Counted from the first letter of the stretch, positions 1-12,012 are shown. The stretch is 64,000 nt of DNA from Orobanche coerulescens (GCA_033398695.1 CM065811.1:74156001-74220000); one strand, 5' to 3'. Notes: a model not told the origin generated them from the sequence alone. Program-made: numbers and translations.

Positions 1-188
1 GGTTCACAATAGTCGAACCGAATTCGGAAAAGTCACAGCGATAACCAGATCGACTCAAAATCAGATTATAGCTCGTTCGAATGATGAAACCAAGGTATAG
101 AACAAGTTCAGAAGGTATCAATGAACACGAGCGAATCGATAGACTGGAGAAGAGAAGATATATAGGTCAAAATAGTACGGGTATTACC
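1..188 (-). repeat. End of a gypsy LTR entering from the left edge (element D, 3' LTR)
   Basis: The stretch ends in GGGTATTACC, a one-base variant of the GGGTATTACA that closes the sister LTR at 5308. Several blocks match the last 190 bases of that LTR in order, for example CGGAAAAGTC and ACGGGTATTA. Immediately after it comes CCCCGAAACTC, which matches the sequence next to the polypurine tract in Gyp1 read on the minus strand. I infer that this is the U3 start of the 3' LTR of a minus-strand element whose 5' LTR is 3213-5308. The two copies are clearly diverged, so the element is old. The LTR starts outside the window. Confidence 0.6.
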
Positions 189-1279
189 TTTGACCTCGCC
201 CCCGAAACTCACAACAACAGAACCAAGATAACAATATAACAAGCAATCGACACAACGCGGAACAATCACCGATGCACACAATCATACCAACCCGAGCTCT
301 AACAGCTCGCATATATGCGATAACGCATAAACCGCTACGAGGTGACAACATCCAATACCAATATCACACCCCTCACAGAGGCTACCACGACAACTGCGTG
401 GCGAACTACTCAACGCTCACACCGCCAATTCAACAACAACTCGGGGTTAACACCTAACGAGCACGAACATCACACATATATTCCCGGACCACAAATAGGA
501 ATGATAGGTTTTGAAAACGAAAACCATCTTTTGAAAATAACTTGCAAGCACCAGTTGATCTTGAGTATCATATATCAAAAAGTAGTACAAACATCGTCAT
601 CGAGACTTTTTAAAAAAAATCATCTTGCGTTTGATAAAAAAAATGAAGACACCTTTCGTTAAATTAAAACTTTTCAGCTATATTCGTCCTTCGGGTCTAA
701 GCGAATGCGTTTCTAAATTATTAGAAATATCTCCAAATATTTTGATCCCCAAAGTAGAATAATTTTGAAACATAGCGTGGCGCCAATAGGCATCTTGAGA
801 ACACTGTGAGAAAATTATTCATTTTAAAAGTACGTCTCGAGGTTTATTTTCTAAGATACTCAAGGTTTTTCAGAAGTACAAGAGGCCAAAATGCCCAGAA
901 TTCACACTTGTCAACATTCACTTAAACACATCATAGCACACTCATTAAATCGTTCACAATCAAGACAGTGATATACAATCCCTAGGATATGTTTAACAAC
1001 ATCGTTAAAACAACGATCGGTTTATCAAAACCGGATGGAAAACGACATCAAGAACAAAACTCCAAAAAGTCAACTCTAGGGATTCAAGAAAAATTACCTG
1101 GATTCGGCGAAGAACAATGGATTAGATGATGTTAAAAATCATCTAGGATACTCCAAAACACCTTTGGATGGAAGAAAAAAAATCAGCCCCAATGCGAAAC
1201 CTAGTCGCTACGTCTCAATCTCATGGAGGAAGAAGAAAAATGAAGAAAAATGCAACTTCTAGACTGGTGTCCGGTATTT

Positions 1280-1545
1280 ATACTGGACACAATTAGCGTG
1301 TGCTAATCATTAAGGTTAGCATGCGCTATCACGACACCAAACAAAACTCCTGACCAAAAATACACTGTTAGCGTGCGCTAACCCCAAGTGTTAGCGTGCG
1401 CTAATGAGAACTTCAGACCCAGTCCAGTAGCTCCTGGACTGCTCTGAACTACCAGGTAGCGTGCGCTATTCTCCCCTTAGCGTGCTACCAACGTACTCTC
1501 GCGCGCGTTAGCCGTAAATCGTAGCGTGCGCTAACAATTCACACA
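1280..1545. repeat. Palindromic TAGCGTGCGCTA-type array (orphan U3 block)
   Basis: Repeated 12-14 bp near-palindromes of the form TTAGCGTGCGCTAA occur about every 20-60 bases (for example near 1293, 1316, 1369, 1390, 1456 and 1520). In the intact LTRs of this window such arrays sit just upstream of a TATA box. Here the array is followed within 30 bases by a sequence resembling an LTR start. It is probably the U3 part of a broken LTR, joined to another LTR piece. Confidence 0.7.
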
Positions 1546-3195
1546 GACAACAACAGAACATATCAGAAAAATTACATGCCGTAAACCCTTCTCACAAGGA
1601 TTTACCAGGCTAAGCATGATTTCCCATCTCATTTCGAAAATGCTAAAAAGACCAATGACGGTGATATTTTCCAAAACTCACAAACTCAATTGTCAAACCA
1701 TCATGAAATATTCAAGGCCAAAATGCCAAAACTTGATTCAAGGAATCGGTTTTACGAAACAAAACTCAGTTTGCAAAATACCGAAAGCCGTTTGAAAGAA
1801 CTCACGCAGCGGATAAAATACGGTACGAAAATACATCAAGAAGTTTACACTCCTCGTATAAACCAAATACGAGAGTCTAATAAACACATATCGTGAAATC
1901 AAAATCCACAGAAGGATTCCATCATTCAATCGACTAATCATACAAATAACTCGTGTCACACGAGGCACAACACAAGGAAGGGAGTTTTACATCCATAGGT
2001 CGCACGTAAGTGACGACCGCCCTTCGATACTAATCACGACCAATGATCTCAAACGACGCGTCGCGATGCGACTAAGTCAGACAAAATCCGACGAGACAAA
2101 ACTCAACCAACACAACTTGGCTCGACACTAGGTTTTCAGGCTAATCTGATTTTAAAATCGTATACTCTAGTTATTCGAAAATAAAACCGATAAGTTAAAA
2201 ATCGTTTTCAAGACCCTTTTAAACACGACAAGGGCTTAACAGCGGTAACATTTTACAAAATGTCCTAAACACTTTTAAACACGACCTTTAAATACGACAC
2301 AAGGTTTAATTTGGAAATACAAGGCTGGATCGCCCAAATTCATGTCACTTTTCAAAAACCCACAATACGATCAAGCCTAAGAAATTTTCAAGCATGCACG
2401 CCACATGTATTATTTATTAATAGAAACACATTGGTTGTAAATATTAATATTTAGCCAAGTACCATCAATTCCCGAACACAAGCATATACGGCATTCAAAA
2501 ATCACCAGTTCAACAAGCGCAATTCGGAAACACTAATTCTAAGCATATGTCAAACTTATCTCTTCAAGTTTAATAGCATAACTAATGAACATCGATTCGA
2601 ACACATGTCGAAACCATCTAGGTGAGTTTCTCAACAAACTCTGCCATCGACACCTTTCCCGGAACATGTCAATGTTCAAAACATTCACATCATACTGCAC
2701 CCCTCGGTGTCCAAACCATCGATGCGTTCGCTCAACATACATTTAGTATATCGCAATTATCAAACATGATTCCATCATACAACAAAAGACTAGAGAGTCA
2801 AGCCCTCTCACAATATACCACGGAGCAATTCTCGAATCTTTCGATCACCAACGATCCCACCAACGCTAGGAAGTTTAGCGATGGAAGGCTCGCATAAAGC
2901 GACAAGCGGTCAAGCCCGAACGGCGCACATACTCCGGAGAGATAAAGGATTTGCGCAATACTAGAATCAAAAGTGCACGAACCGGATGGATCGAAAAACA
3001 ACTCGACGATAAGTACGAGAGAGGCAATCACAGTTCAAGAAGTGGAATTTCAATACGAGAAAACAAGAGAATCGGGTAAGGAAAACTTACGAGCACTGGA
3101 TGTACTGAGATGTCGGCAGCGGTGTGACAATTGTGCAAAACAAAATGAAAATAGACCCAAATTAACCGACAAGCCTAGGTATCCATAAACCTAGA

Positions 3196-3207
3196 GCTCC
3201 GATACCA
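3196..3207 (-). other. Primer-binding site of element D (initiator tRNA-Met type)
   Basis: On the minus strand this reads TGGTATCGGAGC, one mismatch from the TGGTATCAGAGC complement of the plant initiator tRNA-Met 3' end. It lies 5 bases inside the LTR starting at 3213, the usual distance in this window. Confidence 0.8.
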
Positions 3208-3212
3208 TTTTC

Positions 3213-5308
3213 TGTAACACCCCCAAGATATTCGAGGTGTATTACAGCGTCGTGGACCCCTACATGGGACCCACCAGGCTAACACAAGAAAAACACCACT
3301 CGACTAACCGTCTCGGTTAGCAAGGAAATAATTGTTAACCACAAAAACATAAAACAACACGCCCGGTACAACCGGCATAATAAACATCAACCGACAAATA
3401 CAGTAACTCCAACGAAGACAAATCACCACCCGAAAGGAAAAGCCTAAGTACTCGCGAGTACAATCTATAAGTTTACAATTTGGAAAACAACCACATCAAA
3501 AGAGACGGAAGAAATTAACAAGACTCGATTGCACATGTCAAAAACCTTGGCCGACATCCTCGTACCATCCCAGCGCCGCTAAATGCGGCTCAACATAACC
3601 TGAAATCCATAACAAGAATTTCCCCGACAACGGGTCCCCAAAGGGGTTAGCAATTACGCTAGTACAAGTATTCAAGGCAAACCAATCGCTTACACATTTC
3701 ATAGTACATGCACCAATATCATTTCAAAAACCAAAACTAGACATGTCTTTTCCGGAAATAAACAGTCACAATTAAATTTGCCTAGGACCGGGACGAAGCC
3801 ACGAATCCCACTCGAGGCCTCTAAGGACCCTCCCGAGCTGGCCACATTCATAAAACAAATCAAGCACCACACATCACCTAGGACCGGGATGAAGCCACGA
3901 ATCCCACTCGAGGCCTCTAAGGACCCTCCCGAGCTGGCTAGCGAATCAAACTCATGAATCCAAGACGAAGCCATAGATTCCCTCGAGGCCCCGTCGGACC
4001 CTCCCGAGGTGAGTAAAGCACACACAATATACATTACTATTTCACGTTAAGCATAAGGGTTTCCAAGAATACTTGCCTTGAATTATTGACGACGCAACGA
4101 ACGGAAAGGAAAGTCACCGACGAACGCTAGGAACCAATGAAACCGAACCTAACGATTCAAAGAATACAATCACAACCATTTCTAAATGAATACGGAATTG
4201 GAATACACCCGAAAACCCGCCTACGATTCATGTATATTCGTATATAAACAACAACGAGGGCGGACCACAACCAAACCCTTTCGATTCCGTAAAAACCACG
4301 AAATATACCATTAATCCGTAGGGAAACTAAGAATACCAACAAGATTAATCATATTCATCATGAATTAATCGACAAAACGGAACGAATCGGACAAAAACGT
4401 GAAAACCCCCAATTTTACCAAAAGTAGGGTTCTAAAGATCTAACCTTGATTCGCTGGATCAAGGGATGATATCGGACGAACGATTGATGATATAACCCAA
4501 AGAACTCCATGGATATGTTGTTAAACAACATGGCTTCAAGCTTAGAACACGCCCAGCTGCGGAAGAGGAGAAGAAGAAGGTGTAGAATGGAGAGAAAAAC
4601 ATCTGCAGGGCCTTTTATAGGCTGACTGCCGGCCGGGTTACGTACGAATCGGCCAAGGTTACGACGTGGCAAGTCAGCTGCGCAACTTGCCGGCCCGCTC
4701 GTGCGTTAGGCCGGGGGCCTTACGTGCGTAATCGGCCCTTACGTGCGTAACGGCCGAGCACTAACGCGTTACTCGGCCGAGTGGCTGGCTGAGCATGCCC
4801 GGCCATGACTCGGCCGGGACCAATTCCGACGGCCCGAACGACCCCGAAACTGAATACGAATCGAAGATACGGTTACGAAGTACTCGCAAAGACGAATCCG
4901 AGCACTAAGAGAACACACAATTCCGACCACCCGAAGGCTCGAAATTCGACAACGGAAAGTAATTACCCCAAACTTTGGGAAATTACGAAAATGGCCCAAA
5001 ACGCCCGGAAATCACGATACGTGATCGAATAACCAAACCGAAGTTCACAACACGTATAACAAAGTTAAACGAACTTATGGGAAACTCGAAACAACAGTTT
5101 CGACCGAGATTCGCAAGAATCGAACTCAAGTGCGGAAAAGTCGCTAAAAAGCACAGAACTCAACAAAACGACACCGAAACGAACTCGGATGTCAAAAAGT
5201 GTAGAATTAATCATTCTCAGAATAGTGAAACGGTCATGAGCGAGTCATCAAAACGGACTTCCGCCGAAAAAAAAGAAGTTACCGAAAATCGAAATTACGG
5301 GTATTACA
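3213..5308 (-). repeat. 5' LTR of element D (2,096 bp)
   Basis: It begins TGTAACACCCCC and ends GGGTATTACA, the terminal pattern shared by every gypsy LTR here. On the minus strand the order is U3; an array of TTACGTGCGTAA-type palindromes (about 4630-4775); a TATA box CCTATAAAAGGCC (about 4610-4622); then a long R-U5. R-U5 holds three copies of a roughly 60-bp repeat (3781-3843, 3877-3938, 3957-4012), a CCCC/GGGG hairpin (3636-3646) and a covarying hairpin near the end (about 3245-3272). It was inserted into a second LTR whose own ACGTACGTAA array resumes at 5309. Confidence 0.85.
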
Positions 5309-5948
5309 TAACGTACGTAACACAGTTCAAACAAGTGAACGTTGGAGGAGTCAAAGTCAGAAAAGCATGAAACGGGTATATGACGTCATCAGTGATGTAA
5401 TGTTAACGTACGTAACAAAGTCTATGCTAGCGTACGTAACTCAAATGACGAAACTCCCTGGACTGTTTTGTGTAGAGGCTAACGTACGTAACCAATGAAG
5501 GTTAACGTACGTAAAGGAGCTTACGTACGTAATGGAGATCATATAGCGTACGTAATGATGGCTCTGGCAGCTAACGGCTAGTTTGATGATGGAGCCTATA
5601 AATACCATCCCTATGGTATTGTTTGAGCACAACAACCTTGACCAAATAGTCTATACTTGTGATATTATTATACACATTCTTGTTGTTGATATTGAGATTA
5701 ATTATAAGTATTTGAGTGAGAATTCACGAAATCATACACGAGTGGTAAAAGAAAAGATACGATTGGATTCGGTGTTATTAGGATCAAGGATCCGGCATTA
5801 TTAGAATCGCAATCGATATCTAAGTGAGGTTTATCTAGTACCCATAGAAAGCCAGAGCGGTTGATTCCTTGTCCGATAGAAAAGGAAAACAGTTTAACTT
5901 GGACCGACACAAAGACAAGTACGAGTGGTTTATCACGGACCAATAGAA
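5309..5948 (+). repeat. Plus-strand LTR fragment with ACGTACGTAA array and TATA box (element E)
   Basis: The first 250 bases hold at least seven copies of a palindrome close to TTACGTACGTAA (for example near 5309, 5403, 5431, 5481, 5503, 5521 and 5545). A plus-strand TATA box CCTATAAATACC follows at about 5595. The remainder is probably the transcribed part of the LTR and leader. The left side is cut by element D and the right side by Gyp1. No coding sequence is readable. CCGATAGAA-like 9-mers occur at 5872 and across the Gyp1 insertion site. Confidence 0.65.
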
Positions 5949-8323
5949 TGTAACACCCCCGATATATTCAGGAATATTACAGCGCCATAAATCATTTACA
6001 TAAGGATTTACAAGGCTGAAGAATTGAACAGACATTAAAAGGTACTAACGAATGGAAATAACGGAATTACGATACAACAGTTCTGACCAAGTACTAAAAA
6101 TAATACAATTGTTCAACAGGAACTTAATAATACATCACCAAATTCAAATTCATCATAAATGACTTCGTACTCGAGTACTTATTGAAATAACCAATAAACA
6201 ACAGACAAATAAACCCGGCCAAAACATCACTCTGCACCCTCGTTGTCATGCAGCTCCAGTGGTTGTTTTCCCGCTCTCCTGGATCCTGAACATAAACAAA
6301 ATGTTCACCCCCGAAGGGGTTAGCACAACGATGCTAGTACAAGTACCACAACATATTATTCAACGTCACACGCAGAGTAATAATAATAACGTAAATGATA
6401 AAATGTCAAACGAGTCTTCTCCTGCGAGAAACTCAAACATAACATACATAACTGATAATCACAATATGATATCATAACATACACATGGTAATTCCGTCGA
6501 TCCAGCATTCACTGCCTAGAACCCACGATGATCCCGTCAGACCAACCCGTGGTGGAAAAACCCGTCCGATGATCCAGCGCACGCTAGCATAGATCCCCCG
6601 ATGATCCCGTCGGACCAACACGATGTGGACATATAATAACGACATACATGCACGACAATATGTATAACAACAATACATAAAACAAATAAGGTACTTGCCT
6701 CGATTTGAAGACAAGAACAATACTTCCACGAAAACGAACACTCGAAGGTCGTTCTCCTCAATCAATCACGTAACAAGATCAAACCTTAACAAAAGAAATG
6801 ATATAGGATTTATCTCACGTCGTAGGAATGTTTAACAATTTGATTTACAGCCAAAAGTTCATAAAATGTAATCTGCCTGAACTGCTTAGCGCACGCTAAG
6901 TACTCTGTGTAGCGTGCGTTAAGTCTGCTCGATAGCGCACGCAAACAACAAAGCCTAGCGTACGCTAACTATGCATGGTCGATTTCACCGATCGATCGAC
7001 TTCGTCGATGTCTTAGCGTCGTTACGTACCAAACGTAGCGTGACGCTAACTCGTGCTCGATAGCGCCGTTAATCTACATGACTTAGCGTGCGCTATCTGC
7101 ATGGCGCATCTTTGCGGGCGATCGCTTCTCATCATGATCAAATCAATGAAATCTTCCGTGATAATTCATGTTACCTCCATGAATATCATGTTCATACGAT
7201 TATGAATGATTTTACAGATAACAACAACTTCGGATTCAAGTATATGTATACCATTATAAAACCATATTCCATTTCGAATACAAATCTTCATACGACAATT
7301 CGAAAGGCTTAACGGTTGATATCGACACCTTTATATCAATCAAAATTATCATACTGTAGTTGTTTAACATTCCATCTATACTAGATAAATCCTTCCATGA
7401 TCAATCCCTTAGATTCATCTAACAATGATGATGTTAAAGTCAAGTCCATGATTGCTATGAAGTCATCTACTAGATTTGGATTACCAAAGATAGAAGCTTC
7501 CTCTACTTGTTCAATGTAATAAGATTCGAATCATGATGTTCATAATCAAGGTACTTGAGGCATAACCATCTCTATATTCCAAACATGATGCATGTTGAAT
7601 AATTCACTAATGAAAAATCAATATCTTGATAACATGATCATCTAATTCTTTAGAATCCAACTCTAAGTCTGGAGATAGTTTGAACATACCTTAATATGAC
7701 GAAAATCACTGAACCGTAAGGTAGAATCCGACTCCGGTTGGTTGTATGCCACTCCAAGGTGCTATTCCACTTCAATGATCACTCACAAGTGATAACCAAT
7801 ATACAAAGACCAACAATATGTGTTCTAAGTGTGTAGAAGGATTATTATAGCTCTCTGGCCTCTCAAGAATGAAGAATGAACGAATGAAATATAAGCCAAA
7901 ACGGGTTGTTGTCCCATTTATAATATTCTGCATTTTAACTAATTAGCGCATGCTACTAAGCTTTCCTTAGCGCGCGCTAATAAGAGTTGACTTCAAAACT
8001 GTCCAGGTTCGTCCGCGGGAATCTTATCCGGACCCATGTCCCAGCTGGCGCATGTGCTAGCCGTCCCGCTCAATAATTGAGTTCTTAGCGCACGCAACTC
8101 CTACATGCATAGCGTGCGCTAGTAGTAGCCCGATAGCGCGCGTTAAGCTACATTCTTAGCGTGCGCTATCACGAGTTTGCATGAGAAATTTTGCATGTTG
8201 TTATACTCATGTACAAAGATATCAATGCAAGAAATATCATACTCCAATAATCAAAACCATAAATCCGAATAATACAGGGTTTGAATACAGATGAAATACA
8301 CCGTAATAAATCCGGATATTACA
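5949..8323 (-). repeat. Gyp1 3' LTR (2,375 bp)
   Basis: On the minus strand the U3 runs from 8323. It holds a TAGCGYRCGCTA palindrome array (about 8170-7945), then the TATA sequence ATTATAAATG at about 7924-7915. A second palindrome array lies downstream, in the presumed transcribed part (about 7110-6885). Further on come a two-copy 65-bp repeat (6496-6632), the hairpin ACCCC-UUCG-GGGGU (6320-6307), GTACTCGAGTAC near 6172, and a terminal hairpin around 5992-6016. It matches the LTR at 13265-15650 closely except in 6980-7130. Confidence 0.95.
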
Positions 8324-8345
8324 TACTCTCCTACTAAAAAGGAGT
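8324..8345 (-). other. Gyp1 polypurine tract region
   Basis: On the minus strand AGTAGGAGAGTA directly precedes the 3' LTR. This purine-rich stretch is in the position expected for the plus-strand primer of reverse transcription. Upstream is GTTTCGGGACGAAAC, a perfect inverted repeat also seen next to the Gyp2 LTR and at 51393. Confidence 0.8.
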
Positions 8346-8358
8346 TTCGTCCCGAAAC

Positions 8359-8967
8359 TCAAGACGAAAATAACTCGGGATATCTGGACTTCATATCAGC
8401 TTCCGTTTCCCATGTGGCTTCTTCCTTTCCGTGTCGTGACCATTGAACTTTGACCAAAATGATTGGTTTGTTCCTCAACTGCTTAACTCGACTCTCGAGT
8501 ATCTTGACCGGTCTTTCTTCAAACATCCCATCCTGCGCGACTTCGATATCGCCGAAATCAATGATATGACTGGGATCTGGTATATACTTCCGTAGCTGGG
8601 ATACGTGGAACACGTTATGAACATGGCACAATGACGGCGGCAATGCCAATCTGTATGCCAACTCCCCAACTCTTTCAAGGATCTCAAATGGTCCGATATA
8701 TCTCGGACTCAGCTTTCCTTTCCTTCCGAAACGAAAGATTCCCCGAGTAGGAGAAACCTTCAAAAGTACGTGGTCTCCAGTACTGAACTCCAATGGGCGA
8801 CGGCGTACGTCTGCGTAACATTTCTGGCGACTCTGGGCGGTCAACAGCCTTTCACGAATCAAGGCTATCTTCTCTCGAGTTTGCACGATCAACTCTGGTT
8901 CTGTTCCGATCAAGTCCGATGAATCGTCCCAGCATAGGGGCGATCTGCATCTCCTCCCGTATAATGC
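8359..8967 (-). pseudogene. Gyp1 integrase C-terminal part and chromodomain
   Basis: Follows an in-frame TAG at 8968-8970; Gyp2 has glutamate at the matching position. It begins ALYGRRCRSPLCW, the conserved region after the integrase core, and continues through the GPFEILERVGELAYRL block to the C-terminal LVKVQWSRHGKEEATWE, a chromodomain signature with its aromatic residues and acidic end. Chromodomains of this class guide integration to marked heterochromatin; that is family knowledge. The frame ends naturally about 35 bases before the polypurine tract. Apart from the stop that separates it from the catalytic core, it appears intact. Confidence 0.9.
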
Positions 8968-9849
8968 CTAAAACGGTGCCATCTTAATGGAAGCATGCCA
9001 ACTATTGTTGTAGGTAAATTCAATCAACGGTAGATGAATTTCCCAATCGTTTGACCAATCTAAGGCACAGGCCCTTAGCATGTCTTCCACCGTTTGAATA
9101 GTCCTCTCGGATTGTCCGTCAATCTGCGGGTGATAAGCTGTACTGAAGTTCAATTCGGTCTCCAAGGCCTTATGAACTGCTTTCCAAAAATGAGACACAA
9201 AACGGCCGTCTCGATCAGAAACAATGGTCTTCGGCGTACCATGCAATCGAACTATCTCTGATATAAATACTCGTGCCAACCTCTCTGGTCCCCAAGTGTC
9301 CTTAATGCCTAGAAAATGAGCTGATTTAGTTAAACGATCAATTATCACCCAAATCATGTTCATTCCTGTCCTGGTTCTTGGCATATTAGTGATAAAGTCC
9401 ATCGATATGTCCTCCCACTTCCATTCAAGAATCGGGAGTGGCTTCAACGTTCCGGCAGGCCGTTGATGCTCGATCTTAACCTGCTGACAAGTCAAGCATT
9501 TAGAAACATAGTCCGCTACATCTTTCTTCATGTTGACCCACCAGAAATTCTGCTTCAAGTCTTTATACATCTTACTGGTGCCTGGGTAGATAGAATAGGG
9601 TGAACTGTGAGCTTCCTTCATAATCGTCTGTTTCAGAACATCAACATTGGGAACGCAGAGTCGGTTCTGAAATCTCAAAACTCCATCATCATGAATTATG
9701 AATCCGGGGGCCTTTCCTTTGATCACTTCATCACGTAACCGAATCATCAGAGGATCATCTGCCTGTTTAGATTTGATTTCTTCGGTTAATGATGAAGTTA
9801 TCTCCATCACGCACAGTTGTCCTTGGACTCTTTGTAACCACACTTCAAT
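8968..9849 (-). pseudogene. Gyp1 integrase, zinc-binding and catalytic core
   Basis: Lies between in-frame stops at 9850-9852 (TGA) and 8968-8970 (TAG). The zinc-binding region reads EAHSSPYSIYPGTSKMY followed by CLTCQQVK. The second histidine of the usual HHCC set appears replaced by tyrosine (SIY where the family has SIH). The core has the first Asp in ISMDFIT, the second in IVSDRDGRFVS, and the Glu in the GQSERTIQTVE block, so the DDE triad is present. It would insert the cDNA into nuclear DNA, but the stops make it inactive as read. Gyp2 has GIEVW where Gyp1 has stop-IEVW, so the 9850 stop probably arose from a glycine codon. Confidence 0.93.
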
Positions 9850-12012
9850 TCATTCTCGAATCATCTCTCGTTGAAGGCTAAGTTGGGAGGTCAGCGTCTC
9901 CAGCATCTGAATAGAAACAGGCTTGCGGCTGAGTGCATCGGCCACTACATTCGCTTTGCCTGGATGATACAAAATCTCCAAGTCATAGTCCTTGATCAGT
10001 TCTAACCATCTTCTTTGCCGCATGTTCAATTCTTTCTGACTGAAGATGTATTTGAGACTCTTGTGATCTGTAAAGATCTTACAGTGAGTCCCGTATAGAT
10101 AATGCCTCCAGATCTTCAAAGCAAAAACTACTGCTGCTAGCTCCAAATCATGTGTTGGGTAATTCACTTCATAAGGTTTCAGCTGTCGCGACGCATAAGC
10201 GATCACCTTATCATTCTGCATCAATATGCACCCGAGTCCTTGGTTCGAAGCATTACTGTAAACTATAAATCCTCCAATTCCCTGTGGAAGAGATAGAATC
10301 GGTGCCGTCGTCAATCTCTTCTTTAACTCACCAAAACTAGTCTGACACGACTCGTTCCACTCAAAATTTTGAGTTTTCTGCAGGAGTCGAGTAAGTGGGC
10401 GGGGGATTTTAGAAAACCCTTCCACGAATCGACGATAATATCCATCAAGTCCTAAGAAGCTTCGGACTTCTTTCACGTTCTTTGGAGGCTTCCAATCCGT
10501 AATTGCTTCAATATTCTGAGGATATACTCGGACTCCTTTAGCTGACACCACATGGCCGAGGAACATTACTTCCTTTAGCCAGAATTCACACTTAGAAAGT
10601 TTGGCGTACAATTGCTCGCTTCTCAAAAGTTCCAATACAATCCGCAAATGCTGCGCATGTTCTTCCGGGCTCTTAGAATACACCAGAATGTCATCAATGA
10701 ACACGACCACAAATTTATCCAAAAATTCGATGAACACTCGGTTCATCAATTGCATAAATACAGCAGGTGCTTTAGTGAGACCAAACGGCATCACTACAAA
10801 CTCATAATGTCCGTAGCGAGTTCTGAACGCTGATTTCGGAACATCAGATTCCTTAATCCTCAGCTGATGATATCCTGATGTCAGATCGATTTTAGAGAAT
10901 ATTGTTGCCCCATGCAACTGGTCAAACAGATCATCAATCCGTGGCAATGGATACTTGTTCTTAATCGTCATTTTGTTCAGCTCTCGGTAGTCAATGCACA
11001 GTCGAAGCGATCCATCCTTCTTTCGGACAAAAAGAACTGGTGCTCCCCAGGGCGAAACGCTTGGCTGAATATAGCCTTTGTCCAGTAACTCCTCCAGCTG
11101 CTTTTTCAGTTCGTACATCTCAGTAGGTGCCATACGATACGGCGCCTTAGAAATTGGTGTAGCTCCGGGTTCCAGCTCAATGGTAAATTCTACATCCCTT
11201 CGTGGAGGTAACCCAGGTAACTCGTCAGGAAATACATCTGGAAATTCGTTCACAACAGGAATGGATGAAAGTTCCACAATTTCGTCTTCTTTCTTCATTG
11301 CATAGCACCAGTACCCGATACATCCCTGTTTCAACAATTTGACAGCTTTCATTGCCTTGATCAATTTTCCTGAGCTGCCCGGTTTCCATCCCTCAAATAG
11401 GATTTTGGATCCATCGTCAGCGATCAGCGAGATATTCCTCCTTCGGTAGTTTACAATTGCTCCATATCGATTAAGCCAATCGTCTCCGAGTATCAGGTCG
11501 TCTCCATGCATTTCTATTACAATCAAATTTGAAAGCCACTCTCTGCCTCCAAATGATACGGGGAAATTTCTAGTTTCTATGTTCTCGACAATTCTCTCTC
11601 CACTCGGTAAACCAACAACATAAGGTTCACAAGTATGAAAACCGGAAATATTCAAATGATTCACACAAGACAAAGATATAAAAGAATGCGTAGCTTCTGT
11701 ATCGAATAAAACGCTAACTGGCTGGGAAAGGATCTGGACAGTACCTGATGCGACAGCAGCATCCTGATCGTCTGTCCTCCTCATCTTGTACAAACGTGGG
11801 GGAACAGATCCGACACTCGATGTCCCCTTTCGGTCCCATTGTCCTCTGCCTCGTCCGCGGCCAAAATTTTGAGGCATCTGAACACTTTGCTGTGTCTGTT
11901 GGATACTGGCTTCCTTCTGGACTGGCTGTGGTGTACGGGCTCTAAAAGACTTTGTAGCCTCTTCACAAAACACTGCCCGATGTCCCTCTCGTCCACAATC
12001 AAAACAAGTCAC
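9850..12012 (-). pseudogene. Gyp1 protease - reverse transcriptase - RNase H (720-residue open frame)
   Basis: Begins in the second of two CCHC knuckles ([14 protein letters not shown]). The protease active site reads [11 protein letters not shown]; the family motif is DTGA, so the catalytic-loop glycine is glutamate here, and a single G-to-A change explains it. Reverse transcriptase spans roughly residues 290-470: [34 protein letters not shown], and the catalytic [11 protein letters not shown]. RNase H follows with [12 protein letters not shown], where the first catalytic Asp of YSDAS is Asn, again a G-to-A change, then [20 protein letters not shown] and FTDHKSLKY. The frame continues in register from gag above and into integrase below. 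The altered protease and RNase H residues indicate an inactive copy despite the long open frame. Confidence 0.95.

Larger units (their letters stand above)
189..3212 (-). other. Interior of element D: degenerate, no recognisable polyprotein, contains older LTR pieces
   Basis: About 3 kb between the two D LTRs. No protease, reverse transcriptase or integrase motif is readable on either strand, and the open frames are short. The left edge looks like a gypsy 3' untranslated end and the right edge has a primer site. From about 1572 there is a block (GCCGTAAACCC, then AAGGATTTACCAGGCTAAG) that resembles the first 100 bases of the gypsy LTRs in this window, and a related block begins near 2130. Both also resemble 59290-59400. 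The middle is therefore probably several broken LTR copies. It could be a large non-autonomous derivative or a decayed element hit by later insertions, and I cannot separate the two. Confidence 0.45.
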
